Source of the DNA: Paenibacillus mucilaginosus 3016
GTDB lineage: Bacteria > Bacillota > Bacilli > Paenibacillales > NBRC-103111
NCBI RefSeq assembly: GCF_000250655.1
Contig: NC_016935.1
Location: 3,056,001 to 3,120,000 of the forward strand
Reading direction: 5' to 3'
Length of the DNA: 64,000 nt
Part shown: piece after piece, positions 41,454 through 50,186 of the stretch
Position numbering within the stretch: position 1 is the stretch's first letter
Layout: every line of letters begins with the position of its first letter
Notes under the pieces: generated by a model
Database searches by the model: none
What the model saw: the letters and a program-made list of their open reading frames with translations, nothing else
What the model was told of the DNA's origin: nothing
Made by a program: the position numbers and the translations under genes

Positions 41454-42416
41454 ATGGATATGAAAAAAGCAATGGTAGTGGGCGCAACGGGCGGAACGGG
41501 AGCCGTTATTACGGCGGAGCTGGTCAAACGGGGAGTACCGACAACAGCGTTCGGCCGTTCCCGTCAGAAGCTGGAGGAGCTCGCGGCTCAGCTGGGAAGC
41601 CCCGCGCACTTAAGCTTGGCGGTCGGCGACGCCTTCAAGCCGGATGATGTTGCGGCCGCTGCGAAAGATGCGGATGTGCTGTTCCACTGCGCGAATGTTC
41701 CTTACCACGAAATGGAGAGCAAATTGATTCCGCTCGGCGAATCCATCATGGAAGCGGCGAACCGGCTGGGCCTGAAAGTAGCTGCCATCGACGGAATCTA
41801 TCCATACGGAAGAAGGCAGATGAGCCGAGTGACCGAGGACCACCCGAAACAGCCCCATACGAAGAAAGGAAAGGTCCGCCTTGCCTTTGAACAGATGATC
41901 TTCAGCAGCCGCTGGAACAACGTACGCCCCCTGATCGCCCGGCTGCCGGACTATTACGGACCGACCGCAAACCAAGCTTCCTATCTGGGCGGCACACTTG
42001 AAGCCATCGCCGCGGGCAAACCCGCCTTTTTCATCGGCAGTATGACGGTTCCCCGTGAGTATGTATATCTGCCGGACGCGGCCATTATGGTTGTCGAGCT
42101 TGCGGGACGCGACGAGGCGTACGGGCAGAACTGGAACATTCCCGGCTCGGATATCATTTCCGGGCGGGAGATCGTTCGGATCGCCCAGCAGGCCAGCGGA
42201 ACGAAGAAACCCGTGATTCCGCTGGGCAGGGTCGGATTGTCGCTGCTCGGGCTGTTTGTCCCCGTCATGAAGGAAGTGGTCGAGATGCTATATTTAACGG
42301 AAGAGCCCCTGCGGCTTAGCGGAGACAAATATCAGCGCCACATCGGAACGATTCCGGCTACCAGGCCGGCGGACGGGATTGCAGCAACGATTCGTGCACT
42401 GCAGAAGAGCAAGTAA
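41454..42416 (+). CDS. NAD(P)-dependent epimerase/dehydratase-like protein, 320 aa
   Basis: An extended SDR/NmrA-like Rossmann protein: MVVGATGGTGAVITAELVKR near the N-terminus, VLFHCANVPYHEM, and IYPYGRRQ in place of the usual YxxxK. The C-terminal part ends with a hydrophobic stretch (LGLFVPVMKEVVEMLYLTEE) common in this branch. AAAGGAG precedes several in-frame ATGs (41451, 41454, 41460). It is under a promoter covered by two TetR-like operators and precedes the multicopper oxidase gene, which has its own copy of the operator. Substrate unknown. Confidence 0.82.
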   Translation: MDMKKAMVVGATGGTGAVITAELVKRGVPTTAFGRSRQKLEELAAQLGSPAHLSLAVGDAFKPDDVAAAAKDADVLFHCANVPYHEMESKLIPLGESIMEAANRLGLKVAAIDGIYPYGRRQMSRVTEDHPKQPHTKKGKVRLAFEQMIFSSRWNNVRPLIARLPDYYGPTANQASYLGGTLEAIAAGKPAFFIGSMTVPREYVYLPDAAIMVVELAGRDEAYGQNWNIPGSDIISGREIVRIAQQASGTKKPVIPLGRVGLSLLGLFVPVMKEVVEMLYLTEEPLRLSGDKYQRHIGTIPATRPADGIAATIRALQKSK

Positions 42417-42438
42417 ACCTATTTTTATCTCAAGCGAA

Positions 42439-42458
42439 GTTATTGATCAATCACTAAT
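42439..42458 (+). promoter_or_regulatory. Third TetR-like operator, upstream of the oxidase gene
   Basis: GTTATTGATCAATCACTAAT, matching the two operators at 41374 and 41415. It lies between the epimerase stop and the oxidase ribosome binding site, so the oxidase may have its own repressible promoter. Confidence 0.7.
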
Positions 42459-42472
42459 AAGGAGTGGCGGGA

Positions 42473-43951
42473 ATGCGCAGACTCGGCTGGAAAAGGAAGA
42501 TCGGCTTTGCCGTGCTGGGCCTGGCTCTATTGCTGGGTGCGGTGATCGGAACCTACTTTTGGCAAATACGAATGCAGAAGCCTTACGAAGTGAATATGGG
42601 CGGGTCACATCATATGGAAGAGGGGGCAGCCCATGACCATGGATCTGTGCAAGCCTCGGCGGCGAATCAAGTCATGCCGGGGGGAAGGTCTTGCGCAGCC
42701 ATAACAGAGGACGCAGGCAATGAGGCTGTCCGTGAGTTTCGGCTCACGGCGGCGCAGACCGTCAAGGAGTTGGAGAACGGCACAACGGAGCAGGTGTGGG
42801 CATTCAACGGCTCCATCCCCGGCCCGGAGATTCGAGTGACGGAAGGAGAACGGGTACGCGTCATTTTGGATAATAAGGACATTCGCGAAGGGGTGACCGT
42901 TCATTGGCACGGCATTGTGCTTCCTTGCTCCCAGGATGGCGTAGCCGGAGTCACTCAGGATGCGGTTAACCCGGGGGAGCAGTTTACGTATGAATTCATA
43001 GCGGATTCTCCCGGAACGTACTGGTACCACTCCCATCAGGCCAGTTCCGAGCAGGTCAAAAAAGGGCTGCTGGGTCCGCTGATTGTGGAGCCGAAGGAAG
43101 AGGCATTCGACTATGATCGGGAGATGACCCTCCTCATCCAGGAGCTGAACGGGGTCTATCGGATGAACGGCTCGGCGCGGGTCCTGCCTGTTGAGGCGGC
43201 CCCCGGCGAAACGCTCCGGCTGAGGATGATTCAGGCCGCGAACGAAACGGAGACCTTCAGCGTGAACGGGGCCTCTTACCGGATCCTGGCGATGGACGGT
43301 CATGATTTGAACGCCCCGGGGGTGCTCGATCATCACAAGTTTCGGATGGGAGCCGGGCAGCGTTATGACCTTCTTCTGCAGATGCCGCAGAACGGCAAGG
43401 TTGTCATCGCGAGTGAATCCGGTTTGCAGGTGATTTTGGGGACGGGAAGTGACCCGGTGATCCGTTCTGACCACGCTTTATTCACATGGACGGACTATGG
43501 CGTCCCCGACCCGGGTGCTCCTGTCGCGGACCTGCCTGTGGACCATTCCCACACCTTGACGCTGGATCAGAATCTGTTCATCAACTCGATCAACGGCAAG
43601 AGCTTTCACGAAATTCCGCCGATTATCGTGAATGAAGGTGACAGGGTAAAGCTCACGATTACGAATATAGGAGGCGGCGATCATCCCTTTCATCTGCACG
43701 GCCACAGGTTCCAGGTACTGAGCCGGAATGGCATGCCACTTAGCGGAAGTCCTGTCTATCTCGATACCCTGTTAACCCAGCAGGATGAAACCTTCGAGAT
43801 CTATGTCAAAGCGGATAATCCGGGGCTGTGGATGATGCACTGTCATAATCTGATGCATGCCTCGATGGGGATGAGCATGATGCTGAATTATGAAGGCGTA
43901 ACGACGCCTTACAGGGTCGGGACGAAATCCGGGAATTTGCCGGACCTGTAA
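42473..43951 (+). CDS. Multicopper oxidase, membrane-anchored, 492 aa
   Basis: An N-terminal anchor or signal (about 10-28) and a His/Met-rich linker (GGSHHMEEGAAHDHG) precede a laccase-type three-domain oxidase. All four copper motifs are present: HWHG, YWYHSHQ, HPFHLHGH and HCHNLMHASMGM, giving complete T1 and T2/T3 sites. It would oxidise phenolics, metals or cuprous ions outside the cell. AAGGAG precedes the ATG at 42473. The upstream TetR-like operator points to induction by a toxic small molecule. No copper-type regulator is visible nearby. Confidence 0.9.
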   Translation: MRRLGWKRKIGFAVLGLALLLGAVIGTYFWQIRMQKPYEVNMGGSHHMEEGAAHDHGSVQASAANQVMPGGRSCAAITEDAGNEAVREFRLTAAQTVKELENGTTEQVWAFNGSIPGPEIRVTEGERVRVILDNKDIREGVTVHWHGIVLPCSQDGVAGVTQDAVNPGEQFTYEFIADSPGTYWYHSHQASSEQVKKGLLGPLIVEPKEEAFDYDREMTLLIQELNGVYRMNGSARVLPVEAAPGETLRLRMIQAANETETFSVNGASYRILAMDGHDLNAPGVLDHHKFRMGAGQRYDLLLQMPQNGKVVIASESGLQVILGTGSDPVIRSDHALFTWTDYGVPDPGAPVADLPVDHSHTLTLDQNLFINSINGKSFHEIPPIIVNEGDRVKLTITNIGGGDHPFHLHGHRFQVLSRNGMPLSGSPVYLDTLLTQQDETFEIYVKADNPGLWMMHCHNLMHASMGMSMMLNYEGVTTPYRVGTKSGNLPDL

Positions 43952-44100
43952 TGTGACTAAGGGGATCCAGGCTGCCGGCATTCGGCAGCCCTTACTCGTT
44001 TGGACAGGCAGTGCAACCTGCGGGGAGATGAAAGCGTCTATGGCCATTGAGGGATCGTAATCCGTGGATACCCAACCTGAAATGGCAAGGAGAATGAAGC

Positions 44101-44496
44101 ATGGCGGACATCCAACTCAATCTATTGAACAAGACAGACGGCCCGTGGACCTTTGTGCTGTTTCGGAAAGCGGCGGACGGGAGCCCGTTTTCCGACCATC
44201 CGATTGCCTGGTACGTACTTCCCTTAAGTGCTGGACAGGCAAAAACCATATCTTATTCCATACAGACATCGCTTGGGGTAGATACAGCCGTTCAGCCAGG
44301 CGACGGCGCACAGGCTCAGCCGGAAGCGAAACTGTACGTAATGTACACCAATGAGCTACAACCAGGCGAAGAGCTTCCCCCGTTCGAGGAATCCAATGCA
44401 GCCGAGATCAACCTGACGGGTCTGACCGGCGCAGATATTACCCTTGAAGTCTTCCCTGGTGAAAAGCGCTGGCACGTGGTCACTCACCCAACCTGA
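44101..44496 (+). CDS. Unknown beta-rich protein, 131 aa
   Basis: The chain alternates hydrophobic and polar residues (MADIQLNLLNKTDGPWTFVL; AKLYVMYTNELQPGEELPPF; ITLEVFPGEKRWHVVTH), suggesting a beta-sandwich. It has no signal peptide, cysteines or catalytic motif. AAGGAG lies ten bases before the ATG. It follows the oxidase by 150 bp on the same strand, but a shared transcript is not shown. I do not recognise the family. Confidence 0.6.
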   Translation: MADIQLNLLNKTDGPWTFVLFRKAADGSPFSDHPIAWYVLPLSAGQAKTISYSIQTSLGVDTAVQPGDGAQAQPEAKLYVMYTNELQPGEELPPFEESNAAEINLTGLTGADITLEVFPGEKRWHVVTHPT

Positions 44497-44609
44497 TGAG
44501 GTCGGTTCATTGCCACATTTCACATTCCATTAAGGTTGTGTAGAGCTTGCATTAAGTTTGCTCCGTTATGCTGGTCCCTGTTACGAGAGTGAAGTGGAGG
44601 GAGCAAACA

Positions 44610-46613
44610 ATGATGGAATTGAAAATGATCCGCTGCACGGCCGCTGTCCTGGCCTTCACCCTGCTTGGCGGAGCGGCTCTGCCGCCGGAAAGATCGGCCG
44701 CAGGGCCTGCGGCGGGACCGCTGAGCGCAGCCGAAGCGGAGCGGTTTGCCGACACGTTCTTCGGACGGCCCGAAGTCAAGGAGCAGCTGGCCGGCGCGGT
44801 CATCACAGTGGTGAAAGACGATGAGGTACTGCTGAAGAAAGGCTACGGCTACGCAGACGTCCTGCAGAAGCAGCCGGTCGATCCGGAGGAGACGGTGTTC
44901 CGCGTCGCTTCCATCTCCAAGGTCATTACCGCTACCGCCGTAATGCAGCTGGCCGAGCAGGGGAAGATCGACTTGAACGGGGACGTATCCCCTTACCTTG
45001 GAGATCTGCAGATACCCAACGAGACAGGGACGCCGCTGACGATGAGGGATCTGCTTACCAACTCGACCGGATTCGAGTACGGGGATACCCCGGCTACGAG
45101 TACGACGGACCTGACCCTTGAAATTCCTCTTCGGCAGTATGTGAAGGACTATGCGCCGGCGGTAACCCGCCAACCGGGTGCCTTCTTCCGGTACGATAAC
45201 CTCGGCTTCACGATCCAGGGCTATGCGGTCGAGCACGTATCGGGCCGTCCGTTCGGCGAATATGTCCGCGAGCGTATCTTTCAGCCCCTCGGCATGGTGC
45301 ACTCGGAGTTCAGGCTGACGCCGCAGATCCGGGAGCGGCTGGCCGTGCCGTACAGCGGACTTGGCGAAGCGATAACCCCCTATGCGACGGTACCCACGGA
45401 GCTCCCGGGCGGAGGAATGCTGTCCACAGGCGCGGACATGGCGCACTTCATGATGGCCCACTTGGGAGGCGGCAGCCTTGGGACGGCGAGGATTCTGAAG
45501 GCCGAAACAGTGTCTGAGATGCTAAAACCACAGCTGGCGATCCATCCCAAGCTGCCCAACATGGCCTACGGATTCGAATTCTCCAATCAGCAGATCTATA
45601 ACGGACAGTACGTTGTAGAGAAGAGCGGAGACGAGGAAGGGTATCATTCCGCCCTGTGGCTGCTCCCCATGCAGAAGGTCGGCGTGTTCGTCGCGGTCAA
45701 CAAGGACATGGAGCTCCGCAAAGAGCTGTTTGAATCGTTTATGGACCGATTTTATCCCGGCGGTGAGAGCTCGCCAGCCGGGGGGACGTTCCAACCAACA
45801 CAGCCGTCACTGGAGCGGTTCGCAGGGATGTACGGTGATCTCCGCAACCGGATGTGGACGACCCGCATTCGCACGGAGGAGGGCAGGCTGATCGTCCGGG
45901 ATCCGCTTGGCGAGCATGTCCTCTATCCCGTCGAGCCGCTGCTGTTCCGGGACGAGCAGGGGGTTCGGGCCGCTTTCAAGATGAACGGCCGCGGTGAGGT
46001 GACGGCCTTCTACTCTGACGCCAAGTCCGACAGCTGGGCCCAAAAGCTGCCCGAGCCGCAGCCCTATACCGATGTGGGAGCGGATCATCCGTATGCGGGC
46101 TATATCGGTCATCTGCGGCAGCTTGGGGTGTTCCCAGGTGAGAAAGACGGCGGGGAACTGTTTCATCCCGACAGGCCGATCACCCGGGGAGAGTTCGCCG
46201 CTTGGTTGATGGGCTGGTCCGGTATCGCATCCTCTAGGAAAGAACCTGTCTTCGGGGACACAGCCGGCAGTGCATATCGGGAACAGATTCAGGCCGCCTA
46301 TGAGTTCGGTCTTATCGACGGCACGGATGGCGCGGCCTTCCATCCCGACCGGCCCATCACCAGGCAGGAAGCGGCGGTCATGACCTGGCGGCTGGCTCGC
46401 AGGTACCTGCACGCTGTACCGAAGGAAGCGAGACTGAGCGGGAAGACCGATGCCTGGGCGCTGGAGGGAGTCCGTTTTGTGGCGGCCAAAGGGCTATACG
46501 GTCCCGAAGCGATCCCGGATGCCGACGGTTCGCTCGATTATCAGTCGAAGCGGCCCATGCTGCGGAAGGAAGCGGCGGCGTTATTGTCACGGTTTGCGGA
46601 TCACCTGCTTTGA
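44610..46613 (+). CDS. SLH-anchored serine hydrolase (class C beta-lactamase/DD-peptidase fold), 667 aa
   Basis: A signal peptide (about 1-24) is followed by a beta-lactamase-like domain (about 40-390) with catalytic S101-x-x-K (SISK) and Y195-x-N (YDN), and a linker domain of class-C esterase type (about 405-480). Three SLH repeats follow (about 485-667: FHPDRPITRGEFAAWLMGW; FHPDRPITRQEAAVMTWRLA; KRPMLRKEAAALLSRF), which bind the secondary cell-wall polymer. The enzyme would therefore sit on the cell surface and act on peptides or esters; drug hydrolysis is not implied. GGAGGGA precedes the ATG. It lies upstream of a two-component system and the bla genes. Confidence 0.88.
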   Translation: MMELKMIRCTAAVLAFTLLGGAALPPERSAAGPAAGPLSAAEAERFADTFFGRPEVKEQLAGAVITVVKDDEVLLKKGYGYADVLQKQPVDPEETVFRVASISKVITATAVMQLAEQGKIDLNGDVSPYLGDLQIPNETGTPLTMRDLLTNSTGFEYGDTPATSTTDLTLEIPLRQYVKDYAPAVTRQPGAFFRYDNLGFTIQGYAVEHVSGRPFGEYVRERIFQPLGMVHSEFRLTPQIRERLAVPYSGLGEAITPYATVPTELPGGGMLSTGADMAHFMMAHLGGGSLGTARILKAETVSEMLKPQLAIHPKLPNMAYGFEFSNQQIYNGQYVVEKSGDEEGYHSALWLLPMQKVGVFVAVNKDMELRKELFESFMDRFYPGGESSPAGGTFQPTQPSLERFAGMYGDLRNRMWTTRIRTEEGRLIVRDPLGEHVLYPVEPLLFRDEQGVRAAFKMNGRGEVTAFYSDAKSDSWAQKLPEPQPYTDVGADHPYAGYIGHLRQLGVFPGEKDGGELFHPDRPITRGEFAAWLMGWSGIASSRKEPVFGDTAGSAYREQIQAAYEFGLIDGTDGAAFHPDRPITRQEAAVMTWRLARRYLHAVPKEARLSGKTDAWALEGVRFVAAKGLYGPEAIPDADGSLDYQSKRPMLRKEAAALLSRFADHLL

Positions 46614-46625
46614 GTATCACATACT

Positions 46626-46662
46626 GGTCCTCCCCGTTGTGCACTGTCAAGGGGAGGACTCC
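46626..46662 (+). terminator. Hairpin after the SLH hydrolase, possible terminator
   Basis: GTCCTCCCC (46626-46634) pairs with GGGGAGGAC (46653-46661) around a long loop; TCCTG follows instead of a T run. Confidence 0.45.
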
Positions 46663-46683
46663 TGCCGTATAAGGGGGGAGAAG

Positions 46684-47391
46684 ATGAAGACCATCCTGAT
46701 TATTGACGACGAGCAGGAAATCCGGGAACTGCTCGGTATTTATCTCAAGAACCTGGGTTATGTCACACTGGAAGCATCGAATGGAGCCGAAGCGCTCCGG
46801 ATCTTCAGCAAAGAAGGGGCCGACCTGATCATCGCCGATATTATGATGCCGGAGATGGATGGATTCGAGCTGCTCCGAGCGATGCGTTCCGCATCAAATA
46901 TCCCGTTCCTTTTTATCTCCGCCAAGTCGGATGACATGGATAAAATCTACGGGCTTCAGCTGGGGGCGGACGACTATGTCGGCAAGCCTTTCAATCCGCT
47001 GGAAGTAGTCAGCCGGGTACAGGCGCTGTTCCGGCGGGTCGAAGCGTACCGGCGGCAGGAGGGGGAGGAGTGTAACTGCCTCGACATCGGAGATCTGCGG
47101 CTGGATGAGATGGGCTGCAGGCTCTATAAGCACGGGGTTCCGGTGGACATGACCTCCTATGAGTTCAGGATCCTCGCTCTGCTCATGAAGAACGCGGGCC
47201 GGGTGATGACGAAGGCGCAGCTCTACGAGCAGGTGTGGGGAGAAGAGTACATCGGAGATGAAAATTTGATTATGGTCTACATCAGCAAAATCCGTGAGAA
47301 GATTGAGGCGAATCCAAGGAAGCCGGATTATCTTACGACGATCAGGGGGCTCGGCTACCGTTTTGAACAAAGTAGATCAGCCGGCCGATAA
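46684..47391 (+). CDS. OmpR/PhoB-family response regulator, 235 aa
   Basis: A receiver domain (ILIIDDEQEIRELLGIYL; Asp in LIIADIMMPEMDGFELL; Thr/Ser-Lys in FISAKSD and YVGKPFNP) is joined to a winged-helix domain (MTSYEFRILALLMKNAGRVM; TTIRGLGYRFEQ). AAGGGGGGAG precedes the ATG at 46684. The kinase gene overlaps or directly follows its 3' end. By position the system may control the cell-wall genes around it, but no target site was identified. Confidence 0.9.
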   Translation: MKTILIIDDEQEIRELLGIYLKNLGYVTLEASNGAEALRIFSKEGADLIIADIMMPEMDGFELLRAMRSASNIPFLFISAKSDDMDKIYGLQLGADDYVGKPFNPLEVVSRVQALFRRVEAYRRQEGEECNCLDIGDLRLDEMGCRLYKHGVPVDMTSYEFRILALLMKNAGRVMTKAQLYEQVWGEEYIGDENLIMVYISKIREKIEANPRKPDYLTTIRGLGYRFEQSRSAGR

Positions 47392-47429
47392 GCGGCCGCT
47401 GAAGCGGCTTTTTTTTTCGTCACTACCTG

Positions 47430-48770
47430 ATGATCTGCGGACTGCTCCTCGGAACGATCTTCGTCTCACTCCTGGCCGCCGACCTCCTGATGAACCGGGT
47501 ATTCGACACCTCGCCGGACTTCACGAAAATTCACATCGCGGACCTGTACGATCCGGCGGCGGGGAGCATTCGCAGGGAGCTGCTGGAGGAATACGGCGGG
47601 TGGATCGAGCTTGTGAATCCGTCGGGAGAGATCGTCCTTACCCAAGGCGTCAAAGGGGACAACATCGACAGCTACAGCAGGGAGGAGCTGTACGCGAAGC
47701 TGGATGTTCTGCGCAATGAGGAGTCGGTATACTATCATGCATACCCTGTAAAGGGGCCGCAAGGTGAGCCTTATGTGCTCCTGTGGAAGATTCCCGAGCC
47801 CTGGTGGGATATTTCGCTGGCGCTCGGGATCTTTGGCGTGCTGTTCGTTGCGTTCCTGTTCGTCGCCCTCTATTATTACACCCGCTTCTCCGTCCGGCAG
47901 GTCAAAAAGCCCATCCAGCAGATCGTGGAGGGCATCCGCGAGATGGAGCGGCTCAATTACAACAAGCGGCTCGAGTTCTCGGCGGAGCAGGAATTTGCAG
48001 AGATCCGCGAAGCCTTCAACGCTATGGCTCAGCGTCTGCAGCGCACCTCTGCCGAGCGGGATGCGGCGGAGACCAACAAAAGAAACATGCTGCTCCACCT
48101 GTCGCACGATCTCAAGACCCCGGTAACCTCCGTCTTCGGATATTCGAAGCTGCTTATGGACAACCGGGAGCTGGAGCAAGGGCAGCAGGAGAAATACATC
48201 CGGTATATTCACGACAAATCCTCGTATATGGCTAAGCTGATTCAGGATCTGTTCGAGCTGGCGAAGCTGGATGATCCCCGGCTGAAGCTCAAGAAGGAAA
48301 AGGTGAACCTTCCGGTGTGGTTTCAGGCGCTGGTGGCGGAGTTTTATCCGGACATGGAAGCGCGGGGCTTCGTGCTGGAGGCGCAGATTGAGGAGACTCC
48401 GCTCTTCGTTCTGCTGGACCAGGTGCACATGAACCGTGTGGTGACCAACCTCATCGGCAACGCGATGAAGTATAATCCGCCGGGGACCGTGCTGTATGTA
48501 TCCTGCAGGAAAAAGGGAGACCGGGCGGAGGTCTGTATCGGGGACAGCGGGGCAGGGCTGCAGGAGGATGTCAGGGACCGTCTGTTCGATGAGTTTATCC
48601 GCCCTGCGGGCCCGGGGAAAGACGGAACGGGACTGGGCCTGGCCATCTGCCAAAAAATCATCGCGCTGCACGAGGGTACGATTGAGTTGGAAGCCCATGC
48701 GGACTATGCGACCTTGTTCCGGATCAGCCTGCCCTGCGGGAATTTTGACAACGGAAGATTACAAGTGTAG
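47430..48770 (+). CDS. Sensor histidine kinase, 446 aa as readable; N-terminus frameshifted
   Basis: Two membrane segments (near 1-20 and about 128-150), HAMP (RQVKKPIQQIVEGIREMERL), HisKA (LLHLSHDLKTPVTSVFGYSK) and HATPase (NLIGNAMKYNP; GDSGAGL; GTGLGLAIC) are present. The natural start seems to be a TTG at 47363 inside the regulator gene (LNKVDQPADKRPLKRLFF), but that frame breaks at nine T (47409-47417). Removing one T gives KRPLKRLFFRHYLMICGLLL without a break. As written, translation could begin only at the ATG at 47430, which lacks a ribosome binding site. It pairs with the OmpR regulator. Its stop overlaps the BlaI operator of the next gene. Confidence 0.85.
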   Translation: MICGLLLGTIFVSLLAADLLMNRVFDTSPDFTKIHIADLYDPAAGSIRRELLEEYGGWIELVNPSGEIVLTQGVKGDNIDSYSREELYAKLDVLRNEESVYYHAYPVKGPQGEPYVLLWKIPEPWWDISLALGIFGVLFVAFLFVALYYYTRFSVRQVKKPIQQIVEGIREMERLNYNKRLEFSAEQEFAEIREAFNAMAQRLQRTSAERDAAETNKRNMLLHLSHDLKTPVTSVFGYSKLLMDNRELEQGQQEKYIRYIHDKSSYMAKLIQDLFELAKLDDPRLKLKKEKVNLPVWFQALVAEFYPDMEARGFVLEAQIEETPLFVLLDQVHMNRVVTNLIGNAMKYNPPGTVLYVSCRKKGDRAEVCIGDSGAGLQEDVRDRLFDEFIRPAGPGKDGTGLGLAICQKIIALHEGTIELEAHADYATLFRISLPCGNFDNGRLQV

Positions 48771-48790
48771 TATTGTATTACACGTGTAAT
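48745..48790 (+). promoter_or_regulatory. Beta-lactamase promoter with two BlaI-type operators
   Basis: TTGACA (48745-48750), a 17-bp spacer and TAGTAT (48768-48773). Operator 1 (GATTACAAGTGTAGTA, 48757-48772) covers the -10. Operator 2 (ATTACACGTGTAAT, 48777-48790, a perfect palindrome) covers the start region. Both have the TACA-n-TGTA form of BlaI/MecI sites. blaI is at 52047. Confidence 0.85.
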
Positions 48791-48817
48791 CTAATATGAA
48801 ATGAGGTTTGGATCCCT

Positions 48818-49762
48818 ATGAATCCATCGCATGATCGTGTCCTACCCGTAAGGCTCGCTGTTCTTCTTCTTTGTGTTATGCTTCTTCTCTTGACAGGCTG
48901 CATGAAGGGGGCCGCACCGGCTGCTGCTCCTCCGGATGCGGCGGTTCCGGCGGATGACGAGGCTTCCGCCAAGCAGCCCTTTGCGCAGCTGGAGAGTGAG
49001 TACAAAGCCCGTCTCGGCGTATACGCGGTGGATACGGGTACAGGGCGGACCATAGAGTACCGGCCGGATGAACGATTCGCGTACGCATCCACCTTCAAAG
49101 CGCTGGCCTGCGGCGCGGTGCTGAAGGCGAAACCGTTGGAGGGACTCGAGGACCGCGTAACCTACACCAGCGGGGAGCTTGTGACCTATTCGCCGGTTAC
49201 GGAGAAGCACGTAAGTACGGGAATGACCCTGAGAGAATTGTGTGATGCGGCCATCCGCTACAGCGATAATACGGCCGGGAACCTGCTGTTGAAGCAGCTG
49301 GGAGGGCCCAAAGGCTTCGAGGCTGCATTGAAGGAAGCCGGCGATGCCGTTACGAAAGCGGAGCGTTACGAGACTGAACTGAATGAAGCCGTACCCGGGG
49401 ACGACCGGGATACGAGCACGCCCCGGGCGCTGGCAAGCTCACTGCGGGCCTTCACGCTGGGCGATGCGCTCTCCGCGGACAAGCGTGATGTCCTCACGGA
49501 TTGGCTGCGGAGGAACACAACGGGGGGCGAGCTGATCCGGGCCGCTGTGCCCGAAGGCTGGGTGGTCGGCGATAAGACCGGGGCGGGCAGCTATGGAACG
49601 CGCAACGATATCGCAGTGATCTGGCCGCCGGATGGCGCTCCGCCGATCGTGATGGCGGTCTTATCGAGCCGCGATACCAAGGATGCGGCCTACGACAATG
49701 CCCTGATTGCCAAAGCAGCGAAAGCGGCGCTCGATGCTTTGAAGCCGCCGGGGAACAAGTGA
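48818..49762 (+). CDS. Class A beta-lactamase, lipoprotein form, 314 aa
   Basis: All class A motifs are present: S91-T-F-K94 (S70xxK), S149-D-N151 (SDN130), E185-T-E-L-N189 (E166xxLN170) and K253-T-G (KTG234). The signal ends in the lipobox LLTGC with Cys28, so the enzyme is probably anchored to the membrane, followed by an Ala/Pro linker. It hydrolyses penicillin-type beta-lactams. Two BlaI-type operators cover the promoter. The gene order is bla, hairpin array, blaR1, blaI, all on one strand, and differs from the blaP-blaI-blaR1 order of B. licheniformis. Confidence 0.93.
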   Translation: MNPSHDRVLPVRLAVLLLCVMLLLLTGCMKGAAPAAAPPDAAVPADDEASAKQPFAQLESEYKARLGVYAVDTGTGRTIEYRPDERFAYASTFKALACGAVLKAKPLEGLEDRVTYTSGELVTYSPVTEKHVSTGMTLRELCDAAIRYSDNTAGNLLLKQLGGPKGFEAALKEAGDAVTKAERYETELNEAVPGDDRDTSTPRALASSLRAFTLGDALSADKRDVLTDWLRRNTTGGELIRAAVPEGWVVGDKTGAGSYGTRNDIAVIWPPDGAPPIVMAVLSSRDTKDAAYDNALIAKAAKAALDALKPPGNK

Positions 49763-50130
49763 GTCGACTGATGTTTCCCATCAGATAACGGTGCAGCGCC
49801 GCGCGTTCCGGCGGCTGCCGTCGCGTATGTGATGTTTTGCATCACATACGGCGTTCACGGCGCCTACGCGGCCGGTTATCTGATGTTTCCCATCAGATAA
49901 CGGTGCTGCACCGCGCGTTCCGGCGACTGCCGCCTTGTATGTGATGTTTTGCATCACATAGGGCGTTCACGGCGCCTACGCGGCCGGTTATCTGATGTTT
50001 CCCATCAGATAATCGTGCAGCGCCGCGCGTTCCGGCGGCTGCCGTCGCGTATGTGATGTTTTGCATCACATACGGCGCTCCGGGCGCCTAAGCGGCCGGT
50101 TATCTGATGTTTCCCATCAGATAACCGCTC
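49763..50130. repeat. 112-bp tandem array with two alternating hairpins (array B)
   Basis: The unit repeats exactly every 112 bp. Hairpin A (arms TTATCTGATG/CATCAGATAA, loop TTTCC) is centred near 49776, 49888, 50000 and 50112. Hairpin B (arms CGTATGTGATG/CATCACATACG, loop TTTTG) is centred near 49837, 49949 and 50061. Both share the core TGATG-TTTYS-CATCA. Centres are 61 and then 51 bp apart. The array starts at the beta-lactamase stop codon, and its fourth, cut-off unit runs into the blaR1 ribosome binding site. Units 1 and 3 are more alike than either is to 2, and 4 is like 2. Confidence 0.93.
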
Positions 50131-50186
50131 AGCACCTCGCGTTCCGGCAGCTCCCGCCTTGAGCACCCATAAAAAGGAGGCCGGTC

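Noticed and set aside
44610-46613. Calling the SLH protein a drug-resistance beta-lactamase
   Set aside because: The fold and SxxK/YxN motifs are shared by esterases and DD-peptidases; only the class A enzyme at 48818 has full beta-lactamase motifs and BlaI control.
49763-50130. CRISPR array
   Set aside because: The unit is 112 bp with near-identical spacers, two hairpin types and no cas genes.
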